From Eucalyptus grandis (lineage: Eukaryota; Streptophyta; Magnoliopsida; Myrtales; Myrtaceae), in assembly GCF_016545825.1 (NCBI RefSeq), contig NC_052616.1:34152192-34216191 (forward strand): 64,000 nt of DNA, in the 5' to 3' direction. Made by a program: the position numbers and the translations under genes. Positions 1 through 10,098 of the stretch are shown piece after piece. The stretch's first letter is position 1, and each line of letters starts with the position of its first letter. The notes below the pieces were generated by a model, which had not been told where the DNA came from, ran no database searches, and saw only the letters and a list, made by a program, of their open reading frames with translations.

Positions 1-3000
1 TCATGTCTCAGGAGCAATCTTACGGCATACAAAAGTATGGAAATGGCCCAGCCCAATGCAACAAATGCTGACATTGACGACCTCGATGACTTGAATGAAG
101 ATTCCATTGAGGTGCAGCGAAGCTGGGAGCAACATGAAAAAGCCAAGGCTCTCACATCCGAGCAGACTGTCACTATTAATTTAGGTGACACCGAAGAAGT
201 CAAAGAAATTAAAATTGGGGCAAATCTTCCCGAAGACGAGGCCGAGCGCCTAACTCAGCTACTAAAGGAATACCAGGATGTCTTTGCATGGACCTATGCC
301 GACATGCCTGGTTTAGACCCATCAATCGTCGAGCATTGCTTGCCTACTAATCCGGACGTACCACCTAAGAAGCAAAGGCTCCAGGAGAACTAAGCCCGAG
401 CTCTCAAAGAAGATAGAGGAAGAGGTGATGAAGCTTCTGAAGGTGGGATTCATTGAAGTCTCACAATACCCTGAATGGGTGGCTAATATCGTGCCGGTGA
501 TGAAGAAGGATGGTCGAGTTCGAGTTTGCGTCGACTATCGAGATCTGAACAAGGCTAGCCCAAAAGATGATTTCCCGCTGCCTCACATAGATGTCCTCGT
601 GGATAGTACTGCCGGATTTGAACTATTCTCATTTATGGATGGGTTTTCCGGATACAATCAGATAAGGATGAAGGAGGAAGACAAGGAAAAGACTGCATTT
701 ATCACCCCGTGGGGGACCTTTCATTACAAGGTCATGCCCTTCGGACTCAAAAATGCAGGGGCAACTTACCAGCGAGCCATGGTAACACTATTCCATGATA
801 TGATGCATCAAGAGATTGAAGTCTATGTTGATGATATGATCGCAAAGACTCGGCCTGGAAGAAGCCATGTAGAAACCCTGAAGAAGTTGTTTGATCGACT
901 CCGTGAATTCAAGCTTCGGCTAAATCCCACTAAATGCGTGTTCGGGGCAACATCCGGTAAATTACTCGGATTCATTGTAAGCAGTAAGGGGATTGAGATT
1001 GACCCATCCAAGGCTAAGGCCATATGCGAATTGCAACCTCCATCAACAGTGAAAGAAGTTCGGAGCCTCCTGGGAAGACTGAATTACATAGCCCGGTTCA
1101 TTGCCCAACTCTCGAATCGCCAAGCCATTCTTCAAGCTCCTAAAGAAGAATGCGCGAGTCAACTGGGATGATGAGTGTCGAGAAGCGTTCAACAAGTTAA
1201 AGCACTACTTCGATGAATCCACCAGTTCTTGTCCCACCATCACCGGGGCACCCCTTGATTCTCTACCTCACCGTTCATAGTGAGTCATTGGGTGCAATGT
1301 TGGCTCAGGAAAGTCCTGTGGATAAAAAAGAACGAGCCATTTATTATCTGAGTAAGAAGTTCACTGTATCAGAGCTAAAATATTCGATGTTGAAAAGACT
1401 TGTGCGGCATTGGTGTGGGTATTGCATAGATTGCGACAATACACACTGCATTACCAGACATTCCTCGTGACTAAGAATGACCCCATCAAGTTCTTACTTG
1501 ATCGGCCAGCTTTGGTGGGTAAGTTGGCCAAATGGCAAATTTTGATTTCGGAATTTGATGTGCAATACATGCCACAAAAGTCGGTTAAGGGTCGAGTGAT
1601 CGCCGATCTATTGGCCGGAAATTCAGAAGTTTCTAATCACGATGATGGTTTCCTTGATGACCGTGTCTTGAGTGTAAATGAAGACTCATGGAAGATGTTC
1701 TTTGATGGAGCTGTAAACTTGTCTCGGTTCGCATGGGCGCGTTACGATATCCCCGGATGGACAGCACTATCCGGTAGCTGCAAAATTGATATTCCCATGC
1801 ACTAACAATGTGGCCGAGTATGAGGCTTGCATCCTCGGACTTCAAGCCGCAATCGAGATGGGTGTGGCCAAGTTAATGGTATTTGGAGATTCGGCACTGA
1901 TCATATTACAGACAGTAGGTGAGTGGAAGACCAAGGATGCCAAGTTGCTCCCGTACCACAAGTACTTAGAAGATCTGGTAAAGGAGTTTGAAGAAATTTC
2001 ATTTGAATACTTGCCAAGGTCTCATAATCAATTTGCGGATGCACTCGCGACTTTGTCATCTATGTTACAAGTCACTGATGGGTTAGAGGTTGAGCCTTTG
2101 AAGATAGAGGTGTTGCCGAAGCCGGCTTTCTTGTATGATTATAACGGAAGAACCCGATGGAAAACCGTGGTATTACGATATCATGAACTACATTAAAAGG
2201 CAGGAATTTCCCAAAGGAAGCACTCCTTCCGATAGGAAGTACATCACGAAGATGGCCTCAAAATTCTTCGTCGGTGGTGAGAATTTGTACAAGAGATCCT
2301 ATGATTCAGTTTTGTTACGGTGTGTGGATGCAACCAAAGCCACTCAAATCATGCAAGAAGTGCACGAAGGAATATGTGGTCCTCATATGAATGGGCACAT
2401 GATGGCCAAGAAGATTATGAGATTAGGCTACTATTGGCTCACACTAGAAAGTGACTGCATCAAGCATGTACGGAGTTGTCATCGTTGCGGATCCATGGCG
2501 ATAAGATAAATGTTCCTCCAACTGAGCTGCATCAATTTTCTGAGCCATGGCCCTTCTTAATGTGGGGCATTGATGTGATCGGCCCAATAAATCCGAAAGC
2601 TTCTAATGGGCATCGATTCATTTTAGTGGCCATAGACTATTTCTCCAAATGGATCGAAGCTACGTCATTTGCAAGTGTCACTGCTCGCAATGTTGCGAAG
2701 TTCATCAAACGTGACATAATTGCTCGTTATGGTGTCCCCGAAGCAATCATCACCGATAATGGGACCAATTTGAACAACAAACTTGTTGATGAGTTGCTCG
2801 GAGAGTTCAAAATCAAGCATTTGAATTCGTCTCCTTACCGCCCTCAAATGAACGGGGCCGTTGAAGCAGCTAATAAGAACATTAAGAAGATTTTGGCTAA
2901 GACAGCCGAGAATTATCGAGATTGGCATGACAGTTACCCTTCGCGCCGATGGCGTATCGGACATCAATCCGCACTTCCACTGGGGCTACCCCGTTTGCTT

Positions 3001-3464
3001 TGGTGTATGGCATGGAGGCAATTCTACCTGTAGAAGTGGAGATTCCTTCTCTGAGAGTTTTATCCCAAGTGGAGTTGTCTGAAGCTGAATGGTCGCAACA
3101 AAGACTTGAACAGTTAAACTTAATTGATGAGAAGAGACTGAAGGCGCTTTGTCATGGCCAAGCTTATCAGCAAAGAGTTGCCAGATCCTTCAACCGAAAA
3201 GTACGACCGAGACATTTCGAAGTAAATGATCTTGTTCTAAGAAAGCTGTTGCCAATTTTCCCTGATCCTGGGGGCAAGTTCGCCCCAAATTACAGTGGTC
3301 CATATGTGGTGAAGAAGGTACTTCCTGGAGGTGCCTTGATCTTGGCAGAAATGGATGGTCGCGTGTTCTCCACTCCAGTTAATTTCGATCTTTGTCAAGA
3401 AGTATTATCCATGATAGAATTTGCCATGTCTTGTCTTGAATTGCAAGTATTTTATGATAAATAA
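1..3464 (+). pseudogene. pol: Tat-type pol, frameshifted (RT, two RNases H, integrase)
   Basis: The reading frame is open from the first base to 393, then continues in a different frame at each of about eight breaks (near 383, 1125, 1207, 1395, 1730, 2150, 2500 and 2940). Domains: RT about 425-1130 with the YVDD catalytic motif at 824-835; first RNase H about 1213-1600; archaeal-type RNase H about 1690-2090 with the NNVAEYEA motif near 1804; integrase zinc finger (HHCC) about 2350-2500; integrase core with Asp codons at 2572 and 2755 and Glu codon at 2863, so the DDE triad survives; integrase C-terminal region 2949-3464, ending without a chromodomain. No premature stop is needed to explain the breaks, which look like single-base indels. 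The copy cannot make a full polyprotein. Homopolymer sequencing error could account for some breaks but hardly for eight. Confidence 0.88.
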
Positions 3465-3800
3465 GATGCCTCGATCAATTGAATTGTTCAAGTTTGTCAT
3501 AAATTTTGCATTCTTCTTCCTTAATGAATCGTGTGAGATAAATTAAATGTGTCAAATGAGATACCTTGGAATGATGAAGGGCAAGCCTTATTCCATACAC
3601 TATCCCATACACTAATCCCTTGGTGAGTTGTGCAAAAGAATTCCATGCCCGCAAGGAAAAAGGTGATCTCGCAAATGGTACACGTCAACCAAGGTGATGA
3701 GAGGCCGTTTCTTCTTCTACCCAAAACACACAGGTATACCCATTGTTTAGCCCTTCGAACCCACACACATGAAGAATTTTTAAATCATCCCTGTTAAGGA

Positions 3801-3819
3801 TCATCCCACATTGGGATGA
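3801..3819 (+). other. Perfect 8-bp hairpin
   Basis: TCATCCCA, loop CAT, then TGGGATGA: both arms match without error. A related sequence at 4017-4036 keeps the pairing (CCCCA, loop CAC, TGGGG) with different bases. Role unknown. Confidence 0.55.
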
Positions 3820-4089
3820 AGTTTGAAATGAATGAAAGGAATTTTCTTACTCACACTTGCATCAATCTTTGAGTGTTCCTTTCGCATTGTAACTCATATG
3901 ATAATTTAAAGTGCCTTAGGATGATGAAGAGCAGTCATTTCTCTATCCTACACACTTTCATCCATTGCATAACCCACTTGAGCTTATGAATTTATTTCAT
4001 ATTAAACCCAGTTGGTGATCATCCCCCACACTGGGGCAAGACAAAAATACTCAAGTAGCATGAACTAGAATACCGACAAAAATGGAGAT

Positions 4090-4095
<6 letters not shown>

Positions 4096-4120
<25 letters not shown>

Positions 4121-4174
4121 TGCAAAAATGGGGCATGAAAAAGCAGTGTGCCTGGTAAAAGCAAGGCCGATGCC

Positions 4175-4208
<34 letters not shown>

Positions 4209-4228
4209 AAATGCTGTTGCAATCAATG

Positions 4229-4281
<53 letters not shown>
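4096..4281 (+). repeat. Three long A homopolymer runs
   Basis: Runs of 25, 30 and 50 A (4096-4120, 4176-4205, 4232-4281) are separated by 55 and 26 bases of mixed sequence. They lie inside the 3' untranslated region of the Tat element and have no target duplications that would make them retrotransposed poly(A) tails. Exact lengths may be affected by assembly slippage. Confidence 0.8.
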
Positions 4282-4284
<3 letters not shown>

Positions 4285-4941
4285 CCGACAATGGAGAAGG
4301 AAAGTGGTGGAAATGTCAAGATGATCACCAACTTTGACCCTCTAAACATTTTTTGAGCCTAATGATCCTTTCATTTCACAACCCATGAATCAAGCCTACG
4401 TTACGTCCCTTGCAAAGTCTTTTCAGATTAGGGCACTTGAATTAACGTAAGAGTTCATATGCTTGAAAGCATCGCTTGAAGAAGTGCGAGTAAGATAATT
4501 ACTTCCTTGTATGTTTCTTGACTTGAAAATCCCAAGACAGTTATGAAATGTCGTTTTTCAAATAGCCCCGGCTTAAAGAGTCCTCTTTGTTAAGCCGTTG
4601 ACCAAACCCACATTATGGTCCCTTTTGAAGACCTCTCAGATTGGTGAAATCGTACCACTTGCGAGATTGCTCAGACCCTTGTTTGGCATGACGATGGTGA
4701 GATAGAGTGATTGACAAAATCCTGCATCAAAGGTCAGGATGAAATTGCCATTTTAATGAGGATGAGAGAAAAGTCCTTTCAGACCAAAGGATCCCTCATT
4801 TGACACATTCATGACACTCATGTGTTCATAATGGAAATTAGGTGATGCAAGATTAATGAAAATCATCGTGAACCTCCATTAAATTGATACATGTTTATGA
4901 TTACCAATGCATGTTGTCTCTTCTACGACCATATTTTGCAG

Positions 4942-4974
4942 GAGACGTATCCCCGAAAATCGGAGATGTTACAG
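4942..4974 (+). other. 33-base exon-like segment between strong splice signals
   Basis: A pyrimidine-containing tract ends in TTTTGCAG at 4934-4941, and ACAG is followed by the near-ideal donor GTAAGTAT at 4975. The 33 bases between are a multiple of three. It could act as a small untranslated exon or a decoy in transcripts of the element. No transcript evidence is available. Confidence 0.35.
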
Positions 4975-5094
4975 GTAAGTATATCTCTATCCATACCTTG
5001 AATATGTGTCATTGCACAGGTGATCCCTTTTAAGCATAGCGACACTCAATTGAGTTGTCCCTCAAAGATTTTTCTCCAGATTCAATCTGATTAA

Positions 5095-5691
5095 GGCGAC
5101 CGAAGAATGGTTCGGGTCCTGGTCAGATGATTTCTGTCGCAAGGTTGGGCGATCGAAAAATGGTTCGGGTCCTAGCCAAGCAAAACCTCAATCTAGGCGA
5201 CCGTAGAATGGTACGGGTCCTAGACAACATTTATTGCTCTAACAGGCGACCGTAGAATGGTACGGGTCCTGGAAAAGCAATCTCCACATTCAGGCGACCG
5301 TAGAATTACGGGTCCTGAAAAATCAATTTTCCATCAAGGCGACCGTAGAATGGTACGGGTCCTTGACAACACCTATTCCTTATTCAGGCGACCGTAGAAT
5401 GGTACGGGTCCTGGAAAATGAATCCCCGTTTAGGCGACCGTAGAATGGTACGGGTCCTAGACAAAACCTTTCTGCCGTACTGGGCGACCGTAGAATGGTA
5501 CGGGTCCTGGGAAAGCAGTTCTTTACAAAACATTTCTGCCGTATTGGGCGACCGTAGAATGGTACGGGTCCTAAGAAAGCAGCTCCTTTCTGCCATACTG
5601 GGCGACCGTAGAATGGTACGGGTCCTGGGAAAGCAGTTCCTTCACAAAGTCATGTTACTATTCTAGGCGACCGTAGAATGGTACGGGTCCC
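5095..5691 (+). repeat. Array of about 12 covarying hairpin repeats
   Basis: Twelve copies of a 24-26 base core begin at 5095, 5148, 5196, 5245, 5293, 5338, 5386, 5433, 5483, 5547, 5601 and 5666. Spacing is 45-65 bases, and the spacers are mostly unrelated apart from copies 9-11. The core reads GGCGACCGT, then AGAATGGT, then ACGGGTCC. GACCGT pairs with ACGGGTC with one bulged base. The bases just outside the core also pair, for example TCTAGG with CCTAGA (copy 3), TTCAGG with CCTGAA (copy 5), TCAAGG with CCTTGA (copy 6) and TTGGG with CCTAA (copy 10). Copies 1 and 2 change the inner stem on both sides (GA/TC instead of GT/AC). Copy 5 has lost two loop bases but keeps the stem. Short tandem repeats are known in 3' untranslated regions of Tat elements and can seed satellites; conserved pairing is what stands out here. 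Confidence 0.9.
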
Positions 5692-5913
5692 GGGACAGAG
5701 TAACACCCACTACCTTGAATTACTCTATCATCCTTAAAGGTAAGTTATTCCAGGTAGGTTCATCTATCATTTGCATTAACATTTACATGCATCATATAAA
5801 TTGCATTAAAAAATGGAATTCACGTTCCAACAAAAAATCATTCATTGCATGAGCATGACCAAAATTTAGGTCTCAATTTGTCTTTTAAGGCAACCTCTCG
5901 TGAGCTCACCTTC

Positions 5914-5926
5914 AAAGAGGGGCAGC
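5914..5926 (+). promoter_or_regulatory. Polypurine tract of the Tat element
   Basis: AAAGAGGGGCAGC directly precedes the LTR's first bases TGTTGACACC. In LTR retrotransposons this tract primes plus-strand DNA synthesis, and its position fixes 5927 as the LTR start and identifies this as the 3' LTR. Confidence 0.8.
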
Positions 5927-6210
5927 TGTTGACACCTAAATTTTTAGGGTTAATTTTTGCTATAAAATAAAAAAATCACATGGCATATAGTTTAGGGAAA
6001 TTTTATTTTGTGTTATATTGCATTAGGATTTTTCACATATTTGGGTAATATACACTGCGAGGTGTATTTCGTGCAAAAAGGGAATTTTTTTGGATAGAAT
6101 ATGTGAAAAATACAAAAGAGAATATCACATGTAGTGCAATGATATATTCAGAAAATTATGCACGAGTGAAATTGAAATAAAATTTGCTTCAAAGATCTAA
6201 AATTTTCCCC

Positions 6211-6218
6211 TATAAAAG
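6211..6218 (+). promoter_or_regulatory. LTR TATA box
   Basis: CCCCTATAAAAGGCG lies 284 bases into the LTR, with a following GC-richer stretch suitable for initiation around 6240-6250. It faces right, toward the flanking TNL fragment, so a 3' LTR transcript would run antisense to that gene. Confidence 0.6.
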
Positions 6219-7178
6219 GCGTTGCACACGTACGGACAAAGGGGGGATTTTCGAAATTTTTGAAGAGCAATTACGTGAGGAGTTCTTGGGGTCTGGTGAG
6301 CGGGGATTCGAAAGAAAAATCAAAAAAATTGCTTTCTTCCGTTTGTCTTTGGTTTGTCTTGAAGAGAAAAAAAGTCAGAAAAAAAAAAAAGAAAAGAAAA
6401 GTCATGTCTGCAGAAGGGAAACAAAGAGAGAGAGAGTACAGAGACAAGGAGTGACGTGAGAAAAAAAAAGAAAAAAAAAAAAAAGGGGACGCCACTGTTC
6501 ATCTTCCTCGCCGGGTTGCCCCGCCCGCGCCGGCGCCGCGTGCCAACGTCGTCGACCGCGCCGGCACCGCCTCCACCGGCTACCTCCGCATCTCCGCCGC
6601 GGCCGCACCACCACCGATCCGCCTCCACCGCGTCCGTCAGCCCCCCGTGAGCAGCGCCTTGCCACCGACCTGCAGCACGGAGTCCCGCCGCCCCGCCCGC
6701 GATGCAGACCCGAAGCAGCCGTCGTTCGTCCCACCTCGCCGCGGCAGATCCGCGATCCCACGTCCGGATCTCTCCACCGCAGTCCGAAGCTCCGGTGCTC
6801 CTGTCCCGACACCGCCGTGCCGCCGCGACGCCCGCACCAGCCCAGGCCCGCGGTCCTCTTCCGCCCGACGACTGCGAGCTGTCCCGACGACCCGCGCCGA
6901 AGCCCCCGGTGCCGCGCCGCCGTCACGCCCTCGCCGGAACCCTAGCCGGAGGCTTCCCTCGCCGGACCCACCAGCTTTATTTTATTTTATTCTTTTTCTT
7001 TTTCTTTTTCAGGAAAAAGGAAAAGAAAAAGAGAAGTGAAAGAAAATTTAGGTATTTTCTTTATTTTATTTTTTTAATTATTTTTGCTATTTTATTTTAT
7101 CTTTTTAGTGTAATTATTCCTTAATCTGAAATTGAAATTCCATGACATGAAATTGCCTGGAAATTAGTGATTCTCAGT

Positions 7179-7305
7179 CCGATTTTCAAGCTCGAAATCC
7201 GACTCGCAATCACTTAAAAATTGCCAATCCGATCTCCCGCTCGAGATCCGATTCGTGATTTATGTGAAATTGGCCAACCCGATCTCATGCTCGAGATATG
7301 GTTCG
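7179..7305 (+). repeat. Three 50-bp units with paired arms in the LTR
   Basis: Units begin at 7179, 7229 and 7279, exactly 50 bases apart, each starting CCGAT. Each contains a short inverted repeat around GCTCG: GATTT/AAATC in the first, GATCTC/GAGATC in the second, GATCTC/GAGAT in the third. The first and second differ in both arms yet still pair. Confidence 0.55.
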
Positions 7306-8129
7306 TCAATTTGTGTATCAATATGGCTTGATTTGATGTGGTGTTGCTTAAATTAATTTTCTTAAAAAAATAGAAAATGTAGCTTTAGGGTTTGCATGTT
7401 CACAATAGGTATTTTATTTCGAATTTTAAAAAATAAAAAAATCAAATCAATTCATTTAGGTTGCTAGTTCTTTTAATTTGGATTGCATGTTTAATTATTT
7501 GGCAATTATTAATTTTGAAATTAAAAAAAAAAAGGAAAAAGGAAAAACATAAAAAAATCATCATGCATAATTCATGTAGAATTAGGGTACATTTTGCACG
7601 TCATTGCATATTAGGATAGAAATTGCACTTAAGTTAATTTAGATAATTTCTTAATTTACTATAGGTTTAGGTATTTTATTAAATGGATTGCATTTTAGGA
7701 TTATCTAGGTTAAGATAATATTTTAGTTTAAATTAGGATGTGGCTCAACCTAATTCTTAATATAAATTAAATAGGATCTTAATCTAATTAGGTAATTTTC
7801 ATATTTCACCTAATTTCGAATTTCATAAAAAAAAATAAAAAATGCCATAGGTTGATTTGTCTTTATTTTTTAGGATAAAAATGTATTCTTTTAGGAAAAA
7901 GAAAAATTGTCATATGCACGTCATTAGGGTTAGAATTCATTGAGATGCATGACATTTATTATTTTTGCTAGGCCATTCAAATTACATGTTATTAGAATTA
8001 GGTCATTTAGTTAATATTGCATTGCATATTGCATGATTTTCATTAAAAAGTGAAAACAAAATAAAAATTGTGTGTTAATTAGAAACCATATCTAGGGTTG
8101 TTGATGTGGATTTTAATTTAACATTGCAG

Positions 8130-8148
8130 ATGCTTTCGTTGCTTTGAG
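8130..8148 (+). other. 19-base exon-like segment near the LTR end
   Basis: AACATTGCAG precedes it and GAG is followed by GTAAGTCTGC, an almost ideal donor. If used, transcripts started in the LTR could splice into sequence beyond the element. Seen only as signals; no transcript evidence. Confidence 0.35.
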
Positions 8149-8478
8149 GTAAGTCTGCAATTTATTCATTTGCTTTCTTGAGTGTTAAATTGGTGGTTTG
8201 TGCACCTGCATGGTCACCTCACATGTTAGGAAAATAGATTTAAATCAATCCAAACTGCTTGCCAAACATTTATTCAAAATAAAAAGAAAGGTACCGAAAG
8301 GGCGTTAGAGAATTTTAGCGTAACCAAGTCCCCGTACCCATAGTCTCGGGTTCGTAGGAGTAAAATAAAACTCCCATTATTTTACTTGGGTTTCTAATCG
8401 ACCCACCAAAAATAGATTAGTGGCGACTCCTAATTGAAAATCAATTGCATGTTAAGAACTTAAACTTAAGTCGCGACA

Positions 8479-10098
8479 ATATCATTATGGTATGGGCTTG
8501 GAGAGCCCGAGGTTCAAAGATTTTCTAGGCTTAACAATCCATTAGCCAAACCCTGACAAAGAGGGAAAAAGGTGGTTCATGCCTCGACAAAAAAAATTGA
8601 TAACCATCAGGTTCCACTTTTAGTCATTCACGTGATTCATGTCCTTTGGATCTATACATGACGTTTACTTATTTTTCCTTTTGAACCATTATATGTGATT
8701 TAGTTATACACTTTTTTTTGTCCGAAAGTTCTATACACTTATTTAAAAAAGAGCTATTTAGCACTCTGAGGTGGTTAAGATTTCGATTCAAAAACTATCA
8801 AAATACCCCAAATCACTATGTCATTGCCTTACATGGCCTGGACACACTAATTATCATGTATCAACCATCAGCAAAATTTCGTTTTCCTTCCAAGCGTAAG
8901 AACAAATACTTAACATTTTGTCCAATGATTGATCAAGTTTTACCATTTTATTTTGTTCAAATAAGTCAACAAAATTTTCAGGCCATGAAGTCCAATTGTC
9001 AATTTTTTTTATTACGGGAACAAGCCACGTGTCGATTCTATGGTTAGCCACATGTGATTTTTCGAGTTCAAAATGCCACCAGTAATGAGTTTAGCACTCA
9101 GTCGACCAACATCGAGAATCTGTATAATTCAATTACCATAATGAAATGTGAAGACCTCAATAGCCCACAGCTAAAATGGATAGAGCATTTATTACACTCT
9201 GAGAAGAGCAAAAAGGATCCAGACGAAATAGTTATAGACCTTACGCCAATGAATCAGGACTGAACAAAAAGCCAAAGGCAGAATTCTATTGTTGGATGCC
9301 CGAAGATAGTTTTTTTTTTCTCCATGCCGGTCAATTTTAATAAATATTGATAAGTGTTAAAAAAAAACAATAAGTGAAAAATAGATTTCTGACATTTTCT
9401 TTGACATAACTTGTTAAAACTTACCAACAGTTTTATGAAATCACCAACTTTTTTATAAATTTGCAAATTATACCAATTTCGTACTAGCTTACTGAATTTG
9501 ATTGCATAACTTACTGCCTCGAATTTACTAACTTTATATGAAATTACCATCATAAAACTTAGCATCTTTGATCATATCAAATAATTGCCTATTAGTTGTG
9601 GGTTGCCAACTTTCACTTAAGCTTTGACCCAAAAAAAAAACTTTCACTTAAGCTACTTACTAATTTTTACTTGTTCTTCTAATTTGCAACTTTTCTATTG
9701 GGTTACAAGATCTTATTGGAGTTACTTACTAACTCATTATAGAAATTGTCAACTTAATTAGAGCAACTTACCAGTTTTTCTTCAATTAAGTTACCAACTA
9801 ATTTTAGATTAGCAATCCTCATTTAAGTTACTTACCAAGCTTAATTTTCTTTTAAATATTTTTCTTATCTTTTGCTGAATTTTATTTATCTTTCTAAACT
9901 ATGCTTAGATTCACCAGTTCTTTTACAAAATTACTAAATTTAACTTAGGCAGCTTAAAATTTTTCAGGAATCATAAGATGAAGCTTCTATACATAGACTT
10001 ACGATAATGTATGCATTGACTTATTTATTGAAAATAATCTTTGTAGTTACTTATAAATATTAGTTTCTTACATAGAATATTGACTCCACTCTACTTAC
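8479..10098 (-). pseudogene. Intron 1 remnant of truncated TNL1
   Basis: From about 8600 to 10098 this is clearly paralogous to intron 1 of TNL2 (about 50150-51962). Shared stretches include the passages around 8815-9110 and 50310-50645, and the repetitive 'acttaccaac' type sequence at 9400-9960 and 50930-51810. It ends abruptly at the Tat LTR, so the NB-ARC and LRR exons that should follow on the minus strand are either beyond the element or lost. Open frames within it show no family resemblance. It lacks the MITE found in the TNL2 copy. Confidence 0.7.

Larger units (their letters stand above)
3465..5094 (+). other. Long 3' untranslated region of the Tat element, upstream part
   Basis: No coding sequence is recognisable. 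Visible structure: a perfect 8-bp inverted repeat with a 3-base loop at 3801-3819 and a related 5-bp one at 4024-4036; three pure A runs (4096-4120, 4176-4205, 4232-4281); and a 33-base segment bracketed by strong splice signals (4942-4974). Two loosely repeated paragraphs, each with 'GATGATGAAG' or a close variant, begin near 3570 and 3918. Long, fast-evolving 3' untranslated regions between integrase and the polypurine tract are known for the Tat lineage. Confidence 0.6.
1..8478 (+). mobile_element. Tat-lineage Ty3/gypsy LTR retrotransposon, 3' part
   Basis: The window opens inside the polyprotein and runs in order through the protease-RT linker, reverse transcriptase, a first RNase H, a second archaeal-type RNase H, integrase, a 2.4-kb untranslated region, a polypurine tract (5914-5926) and one LTR (5927-8478). 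Two RNase H domains in tandem and no chromodomain after integrase are the established mark of the Tat (Ogre/Retand/TatI-III) group of non-chromoviruses. The 5' LTR, primer-binding site, gag and protease lie left of the window. The LTR is taken as the 3' one because a purine-rich tract touches its first base and nothing resembling a tRNA-complementary site follows its last base. The five bases after it (ATATC) should recur left of the 5' LTR if this is a simple insertion. Confidence 0.88.
5927..8478 (+). repeat. 3' LTR of the Tat element (2552 bp)
   Basis: It begins TGTTGACACC after the polypurine tract and ends GTCGCGACA, giving TG..CA ends. In order it contains a TATA box (6211), a purine-rich stretch (6361-6490), a GC-rich block (about 6490-6960), a pyrimidine tract ending in CAG (6980-7012), three 50-bp units (7179-7305), AT-rich sequence, and a 19-base exon-like segment with a strong donor (8130-8154). 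The proline- and arginine-rich reading frames across the GC-rich block overlap on both strands and look like composition artefacts. The end at 8478 is inferred from the CA terminus; the partner LTR is outside the window. Confidence 0.75.

Noticed and set aside
4065..4349. Minus-strand frame of mostly Phe
   Set aside because: It is the translation of the A runs and has no protein-like composition.
5095..5691. CRISPR-like layout: palindromic repeats with mostly unique spacers
   Set aside because: The host is a plant, the repeats lie inside a Tat retrotransposon's 3' untranslated region, spacing is irregular (45-65), some spacers are related, and there are no cas genes.
6402..7124. Long Arg/Pro/Ala-rich frames on both strands in the Tat LTR
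   Set aside because: GC-rich composition opens several frames at once on both strands; no domain is seen and the block lies inside the LTR.
5927..8478. Reading this LTR as a 5' LTR with an element to its right
   Set aside because: A polypurine tract abuts its left end, no primer-binding site follows it, and the right flank is TNL intron sequence.
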